A DNA stretch of 64,000 nucleotides. Source: UBA1444 sp964521625 (lineage in GTDB: Bacteria; Bacillota; Negativicutes; UBA1444). Both the position numbers and the translations under genes were made by a program. Below are positions 36,803 to 46,035 of the stretch, one piece after another. The DNA is taken from contig CAZFSM010000012.1 of the NCBI GenBank assembly GCA_964521625.1, forward strand, positions 58,924 to 122,923. The letters are read 5' to 3'. The notes under the pieces were generated by a model. It did not search any database. It worked only from the letters and a program-made list of their open reading frames with translations, and was not told the origin of the DNA. Numbering within the stretch: the stretch's first letter is position 1; the number at the start of each line of letters is the position of its first letter.

Positions 36803-37852
36803 CTAACGAACCAGATTCCAGGCCAGAGGCGTTCCCCGGCAGATATCTCCGGCCGCCCGGCGACCGATCACCTCGTCGTAATGCCGCGGCGCCAGCCCAT
36901 AGCCGGGCCGTATACTGCGCAGGTTTTCCGCCGTAAATTCCTCGCCGGCTTTCATATCTTTTACGATAAACAAGGAACGCCGAAACACGGCACTCCCCTC
37001 TTCGGCGGCGGATATTCCGTACTGAACTTTTCCCATCGCCCGTTCCACCGCCCGGATATCATCGCGCATCTGGCGGAACTCGGCCGGTTCCATCGAAAAC
37101 GCCGCATCCGGATTGGCAATGGAGCGACTGAGACAAAAATGTTTTTCGACCACGCAGGCGCCCAACACCACCGCCGCCACTGCCGCCGCCGATCCCAACG
37201 TATGATCCGACAGCCCTACCGCCACGCCGAATGTCTCGGCCAGATGCGGGATTGTGCGCAGATTCATGTCGTCGGGCGGGGCTGGGTAGGCGCTGGAGCA
37301 CTTGAGCAGGCACAAATCGGGATTGCCGGCTTCACGCACCGTCCGCACCGCCCGTTCGATCTCGCCGAGCGATGCCATGCCGGTGGAGGCGATAACTGGT
37401 TTGCCCTGGGCCGCAATATAACGCAGCAGCGGCAAGTCATTCAATTCAAATGAAGCCACCTTATAGGAACTGACGCCAAGCTCGGCCAAAAAATCCACTG
37501 CCGTCCGGTCAAACGGCGTCGACAGATAGTCCAGTCCGACTTTGTCAGCCTCTTCCTTGATCCGGGCCAGCCAGTCCCACGGCGTATGCGCCTCCTGATA
37601 AAGATCGTAGAGGGTTCTGCCTTTCCAGGGACCTTCATGAATCGCAAAATAATCGTTGGCGCAATCAATCGTCAATGTATCTGCCGTGTAGGTCTGGGTT
37701 TTGATGCAATCGGCGCCGGCCTCTTTCGCCGCGTGCACGAGCTCCAGCGCCCGCGACAGATCACCGGCATGATTGGCCGACATCTCAGCAATTAAATAAC
37801 ATTTTAAAGTGGGGACAGTCCCCAATTTATCAATTGCGTTCTTATTTGTCAT
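36803..37852 (-). CDS. pseI: PseI/NeuB-type nonulosonic acid synthase
   Basis: This PEP-dependent sialic/pseudaminic acid synthase (349 aa) has LIAEMSANHAGDLSRAL (residues 20-36), ADCIKTQTY, STPFD, SSYKVAS, GLSDHTLG, VVEKHFCLSR and a C-terminal SAF/antifreeze-like domain (about 290-349). The choice of pseudaminic over legionaminic acid rests on PseB/C/G next door. The first ~17 codons contain a GGGGAC-N-GTCCCC palindrome (LGTVP), a non-conserved N-terminal extension. Confidence 0.92.
   Translation of the reverse strand: MTNKNAIDKLGTVPTLKCYLIAEMSANHAGDLSRALELVHAAKEAGADCIKTQTYTADTLTIDCANDYFAIHEGPWKGRTLYDLYQEAHTPWDWLARIKEEADKVGLDYLSTPFDRTAVDFLAELGVSSYKVASFELNDLPLLRYIAAQGKPVIASTGMASLGEIERAVRTVREAGNPDLCLLKCSSAYPAPPDDMNLRTIPHLAETFGVAVGLSDHTLGSAAAVAAVVLGACVVEKHFCLSRSIANPDAAFSMEPAEFRQMRDDIRAVERAMGKVQYGISAAEEGSAVFRRSLFIVKDMKAGEEFTAENLRSIRPGYGLAPRHYDEVIGRRAAGDICRGTPLAWNLVR
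37811..37823. repeat. GGGGAC-N-GTCCCC palindrome inside the pseI start
   Basis: This 13-bp palindrome lies at codons 10-15 of pseI. Related copies are at 47233-47245 and 47250-47260 (the flagellin A terminator) and a decayed one at 6762-6773. It seems to be a dispersed palindromic repeat. Confidence 0.6.
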
Positions 37853-39150
37853 TATTTGTTCCTCTTGAAGATCGGATTCACCTTGCAGGCCAGCAGGATT
37901 CCGTTCAGCGAGTCCGCGTCGAGTGCGCGGCGGATATCGGCGAAGGCTGCATCGGCAGCGGCGACAAACTGGTCGATATCGGCTTCACTATGCGCCACAC
38001 TGATATTATTGATGCCTGTAGTCAGGATGCCCTGTTCCACCATCCGCTGTTGGTAAACCGACAGAATATCCAGATAATCAAGGCTGCCCTTGCCGTCAAA
38101 ACCGACGCCGCCATGCGGGGCCAGCCCGCTGACTTTCACTACCTCGCCGACGCCATGTTTGGCAATGGCAGCTCGCACGCCATCAAGCATGCGATCGCCC
38201 AGCGCCCAGATGCGCGGATAAATTCCCGGCTGGGCCAGAATGGCCAATGTTGCCATCGAGCCTGCCATCGACAGCGTTTCGCCGCCAAAGGTGGTCGAAA
38301 TAAAAACTCCCTGCGTGCCAATCAGTTCCATCACGTCCGCCCGGCCGGCCACCGCCGAAATCGGCAGCCCATTGCCCATACCCTTGCCAAATGCCGCCAT
38401 GTCCGGCGTCACCTTATACAGTTCGGAGGCTCCGCCGAGCGCATAGCGGAAACCCGACACCACTTCGTCAAAAATTAGCAGCGCGCCAGCTGCCTGGGTC
38501 AGTTCGCGCAAGCCGGCCAGATATCCTTCGACAGGTCCATCGGCCTGGATCGGCTCCAGAATGACAGCGGCAAACTGGCCCGGATACTCGTCCAGCAAAT
38601 TTTTTAAGCTATCCAGGTCGTTATAGACAAACGTCTTGGTCAACGCGCACACATCCGCCGGAATGCCCCGGCGGTTCGTCGTCGAACCGATATACCAGTC
38701 CTGCATCCCGTGATAGCCGCACACCGCCACCAGATCGCGACCGGTGAAAGCACGGGCCAGTCGGATCGCCGAAGACGTCGCATCCGAACCGTTCTTGACA
38801 AACCGGACCATCTCCGCGCAAGGTACAATGCGGGTCAACGCTTCCGCCAACTCCACTTCCAGCTCGGTAGCCATCGAAAAGGAAATGCCCTTTTGCAGCT
38901 GCGCCATCACCGCCGCATTGACCTGCGGATCGTTATAGCCAACCGTCACCGGACCGAGCGCACACATGAAATCGACAAATTCATTGCCGTCGACATCCCA
39001 GACATGGCTGCCCAGCCCCCGGTCCAAAAACGCCGGCGCCGCCCCTTCACAGAAATAGCGGACGCTCTTGCTATAGGTCTGGGACCCCAGCGGGGTCACC
39101 TTGCGCGCCCGTGCCAATAATGCCTGGCTTTTTGCGTATTGCTTAGCCAT
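37852..39150 (-). CDS. GSA-type class III aminotransferase of the sugar locus
   Basis: This 432-residue PLP enzyme resembles glutamate-1-semialdehyde 2,1-aminomutase (TPLGSQTYSKS, GHxWDVDGNEFVDFM-like segment, FVKNGSDATSSAIRLARA, IFDEVVSGFR, AAFGKGMGNGLPISAVAG with the Schiff-base Lys). Such paralogs often sit in surface-sugar clusters beside SpsF and NeuB proteins, so haem synthesis is unlikely. ATG 39150 (GAGG 10 nt upstream) overlaps the previous stop by 8 bp. Confidence 0.87.
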   Translation of the reverse strand: MAKQYAKSQALLARARKVTPLGSQTYSKSVRYFCEGAAPAFLDRGLGSHVWDVDGNEFVDFMCALGPVTVGYNDPQVNAAVMAQLQKGISFSMATELEVELAEALTRIVPCAEMVRFVKNGSDATSSAIRLARAFTGRDLVAVCGYHGMQDWYIGSTTNRRGIPADVCALTKTFVYNDLDSLKNLLDEYPGQFAAVILEPIQADGPVEGYLAGLRELTQAAGALLIFDEVVSGFRYALGGASELYKVTPDMAAFGKGMGNGLPISAVAGRADVMELIGTQGVFISTTFGGETLSMAGSMATLAILAQPGIYPRIWALGDRMLDGVRAAIAKHGVGEVVKVSGLAPHGGVGFDGKGSLDYLDILSVYQQRMVEQGILTTGINNISVAHSEADIDQFVAAADAAFADIRRALDADSLNGILLACKVNPIFKRNK

Positions 39151-40846
39151 CTTGTCCATCCCTCTTTTCCTGCCGCAGCGCCTCCCATAGGTTGGGTGAC
39201 AATAACCGCGGCTCGATTTCGCCAAAACGCTGCAGTCCTTCAGACAGAATTGCCGAATAATCACCAATTCGTGCTGACAGTGCCAAGTATTGTTCCAATT
39301 GTTCCAGTGAATCGACGCCGACCACCATGGCATCTACGCCCGACCGCTTACTCACAAACCAAAATGCCGCTGTCAATCGGTCGATCCCTGCTTTGGCCAA
39401 CCACTGGTCCAGTTCCCGCAGGTGCGGCGCGATCGCCGACAAATGCGTCGGAAGTTCTTGTTCCGGCATCATCAGCAACCCCTGCAACAGCAAACTGCGG
39501 ACGTAAACGGTAAGCGGACGGGACCGCCGGCTGTTTCGGTCAAAAAAGCCGGCCTGGTCCAGGCGGCGGTCCAAAATATTATAGGGCACCTGCACCGCAT
39601 CCAGCCAATCCGTTTTTAGCGCTGTCATCGCCTGTTCCGGCGTGTACAGCGAAGCGCCCACCTGGCGCACCAGGCCGGATTCGCGGACTGCCGCCAGCGC
39701 CGCGCCAAGTTCGGCATGTTCCAGTTGCTCGATACTGGCGCTATGCAGTAAATAGCCATCCAGTCGCGCCAGCCCCAGTCGTTCCAGCGAAGCCTGCACT
39801 TCTTCCGACAAAGCCTGCTCGAATGAAATAGTTCCCTTAGAAGTATTATCGAGAAAATCCGGCCGAAGTTTAGACACGACTTTTACCCGGTCAGCAACTT
39901 GCCGCGAACGGATATATTCGCCCAGCACTTTTTCCGCTTCTCCGTAGGCCGCCGCCGTGTCCAACCGGTCAATTCCTGCTGACAGCGCCCGGTCGAGGAT
40001 GGCAAACACCCGCTCCTGTTCCGGTCGGCCGCTGCGGTTGTTAATTCCATACGCCAGGCCAAACTGGACTGTCCCCAGGCAAATCGGCGCCTGTTCCTGC
40101 CGCAACGATTTGGCGTAGCCTTCATTGCGGGCAAAATCCCGGTTCAATTCCTGCCACTCGGGGTGCGCCGCCAAAACCTGCAGCACATCAGCCAGATGAA
40201 AGTTCGGCTGGTTGCGGTCCAGTTCTGCCAAAATCCGCTGCAATAGCGCGTAATCCGCCGGTTCATCCAGTGTCCAGCGCAGCGCCGACAAATCAGTAGT
40301 GTGCGTCACGTTGTGCGATGAGAATTTTTCCAGGTGATTGCGCAGATAGGGCGTGACATGCTCCCGCTCCGAAACCAGCTTCGCCTCGCGCCAGGCTGTC
40401 AGCAGGGCCGCAAAACGGAACACTTCCACATCCAACCCGTCGGGGAATGTCGGCGGTTGCACATTGGAAACATAGTCGACGCCAGTTTGCTGATAGGCCG
40501 CAACAACAAGATCGATCACATCGGGGTCGATCAGCGGGCAATCCGCCGTGATCCGCACAATCGCATCGCTTTCCGTTGCGCCGGCAAAACGGGCCGCCTG
40601 AACAAAGCGGTCCAGCACATCCTGCTCGCTGCCGCCAAAACAGCGGACTGCCTGTTCGGCGCAAAACTGACGGATCGGCTCATCAACCGGCTGGTCGGTG
40701 GTCGCCACCAGCACCTGGTCGACTAGGCGAGCTTTTTGCACCCTCGACACAGCGTGCCACAAAACAGGGCGTCCCGCCAGGTCGAGCAAAACTTTGCCCG
40801 GCAAGCGGGACGAGCCCATCCGTGCCTGAATAATCGCCAGGATCAT
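39143..40846 (-). CDS. Fusion of SpsF-type cytidylyltransferase and aldo/keto reductase
   Basis: This 567-residue protein has two domains. Residues 1 to ~240 form a cytidylyltransferase (IQARMGSSRLPGKVLLDLAG, ATTDQPVDEPI, RITADCPLIDPD, LDEPADY). Residues ~250-555 form an aldo/keto reductase (CLGTVQFGLAYGINN, GIDRLDTAAAYGEAEKVLG with the catalytic Asp and Tyr, KVVSKLRP, LDGYLLHS). The single uninterrupted frame ties sugar activation to a redox step. GSA-type aminotransferase and GNAT neighbours overlap it by a few bases. Confidence 0.9.
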   Translation of the reverse strand: MILAIIQARMGSSRLPGKVLLDLAGRPVLWHAVSRVQKARLVDQVLVATTDQPVDEPIRQFCAEQAVRCFGGSEQDVLDRFVQAARFAGATESDAIVRITADCPLIDPDVIDLVVAAYQQTGVDYVSNVQPPTFPDGLDVEVFRFAALLTAWREAKLVSEREHVTPYLRNHLEKFSSHNVTHTTDLSALRWTLDEPADYALLQRILAELDRNQPNFHLADVLQVLAAHPEWQELNRDFARNEGYAKSLRQEQAPICLGTVQFGLAYGINNRSGRPEQERVFAILDRALSAGIDRLDTAAAYGEAEKVLGEYIRSRQVADRVKVVSKLRPDFLDNTSKGTISFEQALSEEVQASLERLGLARLDGYLLHSASIEQLEHAELGAALAAVRESGLVRQVGASLYTPEQAMTALKTDWLDAVQVPYNILDRRLDQAGFFDRNSRRSRPLTVYVRSLLLQGLLMMPEQELPTHLSAIAPHLRELDQWLAKAGIDRLTAAFWFVSKRSGVDAMVVGVDSLEQLEQYLALSARIGDYSAILSEGLQRFGEIEPRLLSPNLWEALRQEKRDGQDG

Positions 40847-41370
40847 AACGCTTCCTCCAACAATAGCCCCATCTGCAAGCCGTCGACAAACTCGCCGTCA
40901 CAAAACCAGTGACTGGCAAACCGGCCTTCCTGGGCAAACCCAGCTTTCAAAAAAGCCTGCAGCGAACCGATATTATTGGCATAAATCCCTGCCGTCAATT
41001 TGTGCAGTTGCAGTGATTCCCGCGCATAACCGGCGACCAGGCGCAGGCTTTCCGCCGCATAGCCCTTGCCCCAGCATGCCCTGTCACCCACGATGATGCC
41101 GACATCGGCATGTCGATGTACCGGATGGATGTGGCCGATTTTTATATTCCCTATATGTTTACCTGTTTCCTTTTCAACAATCGCAAAAAATCGGCAGCTG
41201 GCATCCGCCTGCACCGACAAGACATACTGCCGGATCTGCTCCAGCGAATGCGTCTGAAATCGACTTTCCGTATACTGCATCACGGCCGGATCATTCATCC
41301 AGCAGCGGTACGTTTCGTTCACATCCGTCAATTCAACCGGCCTGAGCAATAGTCGTTCACTCTCTGGCAT
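40843..41370 (-). CDS. GNAT acetyltransferase
   Basis: This RimJ/RimL-like GNAT (175 aa) has LRPVELTDVNETYRCWMNDPAVMQYTESRF and an acetyl-CoA loop in GDRACWGKGYAAESLRLVAGYA. It resembles the GNAT at 31996-32568 and acetyltransferases of flagellar sugar clusters. ATG 41370 has GAGGG 9 nt upstream; a GTG one codon earlier is possible. The stop overlaps the following ATG. Confidence 0.86.
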   Translation of the reverse strand: MPESERLLLRPVELTDVNETYRCWMNDPAVMQYTESRFQTHSLEQIRQYVLSVQADASCRFFAIVEKETGKHIGNIKIGHIHPVHRHADVGIIVGDRACWGKGYAAESLRLVAGYARESLQLHKLTAGIYANNIGSLQAFLKAGFAQEGRFASHWFCDGEFVDGLQMGLLLEEAL

Positions 41371-41374
41371 CACG

Positions 41375-42133
41375 CTACACCCTCACATTCACACCGCTAT
41401 TCGATAAAAAGAACCGCGCCTTGATCGGACTCTGGTCGGTAAAATGAAAAATGCTGGCAGCCGAAACCGCAGAGACTTTCGTCGTCGTCAACGCCCGGTA
41501 AAAATCTTCCAGCCGTCCGGCGCCACCGGAAGCGATCACTGGGACCTTCACAGCACGGGCCACTTCATCAAGATAATCAAAGTCATAGCCTTCCAGCGTA
41601 CCTTCCTGGTCGATGCTGGTCAGCAATATCTCGCCAGCGCCCAGCGCCACGCAGCGTTTGACGTGTTCCAGCGGGTCAAGCCCCGTATCGGTCATGGCCG
41701 AATCGATCCAGACCGTTCGATGTCCGGACTCATTCAGCCGGTAATCTACGCTCACCACCACGCACTGGTCGCCAAACAGTTCGGCCGCAGCCCGGATCAG
41801 TTCCGGCGTCCGCACCGCCGCCGAATTCATCGCCACTTTATCAGCGCCGATGGTCAGCAGATGGCGGACGTCCTCCACCGTACGGACCCCGCCGCCCACC
41901 GTCAATGGCATAAAACATTCGCAGGCCGCCGCCTGAATAATTTCACGAACTTGCTCGCGGCTCTGGGCCGTCGGCCGGATGTCGAGGAACATCAACTCAT
42001 CGACTTTCTGTGCATTGTAGACCTTGGCTGCCGTTACCGGGTCGCCGACATCGCGAAAGCTGGTGAAGTTTTTTCCTTTGACCATCCGTCCGTCTTTGAG
42101 CAGCAGCGAGGGAATAATCCGTTGCTTCAGCAT
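41375..42133 (-). CDS. HisF-like amidotransferase cyclase subunit
   Basis: This (beta-alpha)8 barrel protein (252 aa) resembles HisF: MLKQRIIPSLLLKDGRMVKGKNF, PLTVGGGVRT, IGADKVAMNSAA, LLTSIDQEGT, VPVIASGGAG. Located in a sugar locus with HisH and an N-acetyl sugar amidotransferase and no other his genes, it is the WbpG/HisH/HisF-type trio known to form acetamidino groups on sugars. The start overlaps the hisH stop by 7 bp. Confidence 0.88.
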   Translation of the reverse strand: MLKQRIIPSLLLKDGRMVKGKNFTSFRDVGDPVTAAKVYNAQKVDELMFLDIRPTAQSREQVREIIQAAACECFMPLTVGGGVRTVEDVRHLLTIGADKVAMNSAAVRTPELIRAAAELFGDQCVVVSVDYRLNESGHRTVWIDSAMTDTGLDPLEHVKRCVALGAGEILLTSIDQEGTLEGYDFDYLDEVARAVKVPVIASGGAGRLEDFYRALTTTKVSAVSAASIFHFTDQSPIKARFFLSNSGVNVRV

Positions 42134-42753
42134 GCGCCGCCCTCCCATTCAGCAAAATTCTCCAGAATGGTCAGGCCATTTTTCTGGCTTTTTTCCGGAT
42201 GAAACTGGGTGGCAAAGATATTGTCCCGATAAACCGCCGCGACAAACGAACCGCCGTATTCGCAGCTGGCTGCAACGTGAGCGGGGTCCTGCGGGCAAAG
42301 GGCATAGCTGTGAACGAAATAGAAGGCCCGCTCCTTTTTCAATCCTTGAAAGAGCGGGAGATTCCGTTCTATTACGATGTCATTCCAACCGACATGCGGC
42401 AACTTGATGTCGGGATCGGTCGGCGCCATCAGCCGAACTTCGCCGGGAATCCAGCCCAGTCCCTCGAACAGCCCCTTTTCCGTGCCACTGGCCGCAACCA
42501 GTTGCATACCCAGGCAAATGCCGAGAAAAGGTCTCCCCCGCTGCAGCACCGCCTCATTCATCGCCGCACGCAGGCCGGAGCGGTTCAGGTTTTCCATCGC
42601 CGCGCCAAAGGCGCCGACCCCGGGCAAGATCACCCGGTCGGCCCGGCAGACTTTTTCCGGGTCTGCCGTCACCTCAGCTTCGACGCCCAAATAACGCAGT
42701 GCATTCAGCACCGAGTGCTGATTTCCCATCCCATAGTCGACTATCGCGATCAA
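42127..42753 (-). CDS. HisH-like glutamine amidotransferase subunit
   Basis: This class I glutaminase (208 aa) has the nucleophile Cys in FLGICLGMQL (around 74-83) and His/Glu in the C-terminal ATQFHPEKS. It would supply ammonia through the HisF-like barrel to the adjacent sugar amidotransferase. It overlaps both neighbours by a few bases. This is a sugar-locus paralog, not the histidine-pathway enzyme, as judged by context. Confidence 0.9.
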   Translation of the reverse strand: MIAIVDYGMGNQHSVLNALRYLGVEAEVTADPEKVCRADRVILPGVGAFGAAMENLNRSGLRAAMNEAVLQRGRPFLGICLGMQLVAASGTEKGLFEGLGWIPGEVRLMAPTDPDIKLPHVGWNDIVIERNLPLFQGLKKERAFYFVHSYALCPQDPAHVAASCEYGGSFVAAVYRDNIFATQFHPEKSQKNGLTILENFAEWEGGAC

Positions 42754-43913
42754 CGCGGTTCGCTCCCTGCCGCCGGATCACGGAACCAAAGCTTCTGATC
42801 CCACAGTTCGGCGCCTTTTTCCAATTTGGCCGGGTCGCATTCGTTCGGATACACCAGTTGGCTGACAGCAATATCGTTAAACTCCGCCTCGGTGATTTCC
42901 AGATATTCAAGGAAAATATCGAGACTGGCCGGCCGCTTGCCTTCATATTTTTTTACATACTCCAGCGCCGCTTCCCGCGCCATCCGGCCATTGCGGATAT
43001 CGATGCTGGCCAGATGCGAAACCCGCGCATAGCCGCGTTTGATATATTTCAGGTAATCGCGGACGCCCTGGAACATACACTCGATTTTTTCATAGCCATA
43101 CTCCGGCGGCACGCCCTCGACCGCTTCTTCCCGCCAGTCCAGCTCTCGCTTGATCAGATCCGACTGTTTTTTGACATCCCAGGGGATATAGCTGCCCAGA
43201 CAGAAAGATCGCGAATTGATCGCTTTCAGGTCGCGCAGTTTCGGATAGGTAAACGGCGCCAGGTCACGGGGCGTGATTCCTCGCCCGACCATGCCGACCA
43301 TGTCTTCGGCTGTGATGCCCAGATTGACAAAACGGTTGAACCGTTCTTCGTCGACCTGCTCCGGTCCGTCATCATAGGAATAGTAGGAAGTGTATTCGGC
43401 GCTCGGTTCACCCCAGATCACCAAGGGAATCTTGTATTTCACCGATACCTGCATCGGATAGGCAAAAATGCCGGTATGACAATGCCAGCAAAAATCGCCC
43501 TTGCGTTTCAGGCTCTCCAGCATCAGTTGCTTTACCACATGCCAACTCGGCGTAAATTGCAACACATCGACGCCCAGGCGGCGGTAAGTCCGCAGTTTCC
43601 CTTCCTGTACCGTCGGCCGGTAAAACCCGTGGTCGAACGAGACCACGAGCGGCTTCATGCCATATTCCCGCACCAACGCATACAGCGTATAGGTGCTGTC
43701 TTTTCCGCCGCTGAACGGCACTATGCAGTCATAGTCGCCTTGGCCGCGATAGCTGTCCAACAGGGCATGCAATTCTTTTTCCCGCAAGGCCCAATCGATT
43801 TTTTCCTGTTTATATTCCTGTTGCCGGCAGACGTTGCAAACGCCCTCCTGGTCAAAAAAGATCGTTTCGTGCGTTTCCGGCGTCACACAACGCGAACACA
43901 ACCGTAATCCCAT
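42750..43913 (-). CDS. N-acetyl sugar amidotransferase (WbpG/PseA type)
   Basis: This ATP-PPase protein (387 aa) has the PP-loop SGGKDS (around residue 68) and Cys pairs in the first 30 residues (LCSRCVTPETHETIFFDQEGVCNVC), the usual zinc ribbon of this family. Further Cys/His occur in FCWHCHTG. With HisH and HisF it probably converts an N-acetyl group to acetamidino on the nonulosonic acid or another amino sugar. Start ATG 43913 was chosen for the conserved MGLRLCSRC start; earlier frames overlap maf. Confidence 0.9.
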   Translation of the reverse strand: MGLRLCSRCVTPETHETIFFDQEGVCNVCRQQEYKQEKIDWALREKELHALLDSYRGQGDYDCIVPFSGGKDSTYTLYALVREYGMKPLVVSFDHGFYRPTVQEGKLRTYRRLGVDVLQFTPSWHVVKQLMLESLKRKGDFCWHCHTGIFAYPMQVSVKYKIPLVIWGEPSAEYTSYYSYDDGPEQVDEERFNRFVNLGITAEDMVGMVGRGITPRDLAPFTYPKLRDLKAINSRSFCLGSYIPWDVKKQSDLIKRELDWREEAVEGVPPEYGYEKIECMFQGVRDYLKYIKRGYARVSHLASIDIRNGRMAREAALEYVKKYEGKRPASLDIFLEYLEITEAEFNDIAVSQLVYPNECDPAKLEKGAELWDQKLWFRDPAAGSEPR

Positions 43914-43917
43914 ATTC

Positions 43918-45765
43918 CTATTCCTCCTGAACCTGCTGCGACAGCGTCTCGTTGACGAACCCCGCATATTCATCCAGCTTTTTCGCGGTGCCATTCAGGG
44001 TATTCAACCGTGAATGAACTTTTTTCGCCACATCGTCACCGGTATATTGATAGGCTTTTTGGATGACGGTAAGCGGCGTGGCAATTTCAAACTGTACAAC
44101 CTGCTGATAATAGGGAACCTGTATTAACTCTGCATCAAATGTCTGCAGCTTGTCCAATTCGCGCAGAATTCGATAGACATTCTTGCCATCGCCATAGGCC
44201 GTCTCAATCGCCGCTTTACGTCGTTCATTGATTGCAAGGATCTGCCGCACTTCGGCCAGCGTCTGTTTCATTGCTATATCGAGTGCCGTCGATTCGCTGA
44301 TTTTTTCTTCTTGCTGGAAAAACACTTGTTGCAGCATCGCATCAAAGTCAAAAGTTTCCGAAATCGCGTCCAGCACTTCCTGCAGCGGTTTGGCAGGAGC
44401 GCCGGCAATCTGCAACCCGCCTTCGGTTGCATTCCAGAATGTCAGGTGAGAATAATGGGCAAGCGCAGCTTCAAAATCCTGCCGAATCCCGGCAAAAGCA
44501 GCCGATGTGAACACCTCTTCCCCGTAAATGTTTTTTTCCTTGAGCAGTCCCTGTCCTTCGGAAGCAACACGCGGATCGGACCAAGAACCATCTGCGTAAA
44601 GTTTTAAATCGGTATAGCACATATCCTGGCCGGTAAAAATCACTTGCGAGCAGCCGGACCGACAGAGCAGGTCAAAGGTGACATTGGCGATCGTGCCGCC
44701 GCTACCGACCAGCGTGTGGGGGATGCCGCCCATATCGTAAAGATAACGGGTGATTGGATCCGAGTCCATAACCATCCGGGCTTTCGGCGCATCATAATTT
44801 TTCACGACCAGATAATCCAACGTATTGGAATAAACCAGTGGAATATCCTCAAAATCGGCGATCCCGTCAAAAACCGTGTTTTCATCCGGATGCGGACTGA
44901 ACGCAGCCCGGGCATGCGGTCTGATCCCCTTGTTGTAGAGAATTTTGATCGCACTGCCGACCGCAATGACAAACGCTTTTTCCTTCGCCTTTTCCAGCAA
45001 ATGAATGTTTTTGTCCAGTGAGGGTCCGGCGGAAACCATGATAGCCGGCCGCCCTTTCAGATGGAGCAGCAATTCATCGATATTGACGCTTTTTGCCTTG
45101 AGATTGTTGAGGATGTTTTGGGTTTTAACGAATATATTCGCCTCAACTGTCCGAATTGCGACTCCGGTTCGGCGGAAATAAGTCAAAACCTGCTCGCTGA
45201 AATTTTCATAATAGCCTTTGAACAACGAACGATGGGCCAGATGATAGGCGAAACCGTATTTCTTGTGAAAATCCTGTTCCATTCGCCCCATCATGAAATC
45301 TGCGGCTTCCTTCACCGGCTTGTTTACGACAAAATCAACGATCGGCACTTTTTTCAGTTTATCGACTACACCCGGATATTTTAGTGCGCTAGTCATCAAT
45401 TGCGACGAGGGTTCAATCACGATGACCCGCTCTAATTCGGGCAGATTTTCGCCGGCCCAGACGATCGCATCGCCCATGCCAAACCCATACAACACCAGAA
45501 TCTGCGTTGATGGTGAAACATCGCGAAACAGCTCCCGTAACTCATGCGCCCGGTCATAAGCGCTATGCAAAAAACATCGGGATTTCCCCGCTTCAACGAT
45601 ATAGTTGGCCTGCCCGTCGACCCGTTCCACGACAACGGGAAACTGGATCTCTTCCGACTGCAATGCACGGGCAAACCGCTGCATTGCGCTTTCCAGGGAA
45701 TCCGGCGCATTAGCCGGGTTCATCGCTTTAGGATGTTCCAATACTTTTTTTCTCAATTTCGGCAT
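43918..45765 (-). CDS. Maf-type motility-associated glycosyltransferase (DUF115)
   Basis: This 615-residue protein has the central DUF115/MptE-like Rossmann domain (GRPAIMVSAGPSLDKNI, FVIAVGSAIKIL, SGGTIANVTFDLLCRSGCSQVIFTGQDMCY). Maf proteins transfer pseudaminic or legionaminic acid to flagellin before export in Campylobacter, Aeromonas and Geobacillus. Placement at the head of the sugar locus and near the flagellins fits that role. The N-terminal ~200 and C-terminal ~170 residues are the usual helical flanks. Confidence 0.92.
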   Translation of the reverse strand: MPKLRKKVLEHPKAMNPANAPDSLESAMQRFARALQSEEIQFPVVVERVDGQANYIVEAGKSRCFLHSAYDRAHELRELFRDVSPSTQILVLYGFGMGDAIVWAGENLPELERVIVIEPSSQLMTSALKYPGVVDKLKKVPIVDFVVNKPVKEAADFMMGRMEQDFHKKYGFAYHLAHRSLFKGYYENFSEQVLTYFRRTGVAIRTVEANIFVKTQNILNNLKAKSVNIDELLLHLKGRPAIMVSAGPSLDKNIHLLEKAKEKAFVIAVGSAIKILYNKGIRPHARAAFSPHPDENTVFDGIADFEDIPLVYSNTLDYLVVKNYDAPKARMVMDSDPITRYLYDMGGIPHTLVGSGGTIANVTFDLLCRSGCSQVIFTGQDMCYTDLKLYADGSWSDPRVASEGQGLLKEKNIYGEEVFTSAAFAGIRQDFEAALAHYSHLTFWNATEGGLQIAGAPAKPLQEVLDAISETFDFDAMLQQVFFQQEEKISESTALDIAMKQTLAEVRQILAINERRKAAIETAYGDGKNVYRILRELDKLQTFDAELIQVPYYQQVVQFEIATPLTVIQKAYQYTGDDVAKKVHSRLNTLNGTAKKLDEYAGFVNETLSQQVQEE

Positions 45766-45780
45766 GTCCCAATCCTCCCG

Positions 45781-46035
45781 TCAGCTCAGCGACTGCCGCA
45801 AAAACGGCTTGAGTTCATAATGAAGCACATCAGCAACAAACAGATAATCGCCGTTTTGCATCCCCAGGTTCAGGTATTCCAAAATGGCATTGAACGTTTT
45901 GGTCTTCTCGGCCGCCAATCCGGCTGACAGTGCTGCCAGATGCGTGACCGTATCGGTCAGTAACTTGCCGGCTTTGGCAATCTCATACTGGAATAGGTGT
46001 CGTTCCACCGCATCAATTTTGTCCAGCATTTCCAT
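45781..46035 (-). CDS. Small helical protein of unknown function
   Basis: This 84-residue protein is predicted helical, with no signal peptide and no Cys. Its pattern (LDKIDAVERHLFQYEIAKAGKLLTDTVTHLAALSAGL...YLFVADVLHYELKPFL) suggests a helical bundle. It is encoded between maf and the methyltransferase-like gene with no gap. It could be a chaperone or partner of Maf. I do not recognise the family. Confidence 0.6.
   Translation of the reverse strand: MEMLDKIDAVERHLFQYEIAKAGKLLTDTVTHLAALSAGLAAEKTKTFNAILEYLNLGMQNGDYLFVADVLHYELKPFLRQSLS

Noticed and set aside
42699..43907. Plus-strand frame of 402 codons
   Set aside because: Antisense shadow of the N-acetyl sugar amidotransferase gene, which has clear family motifs.
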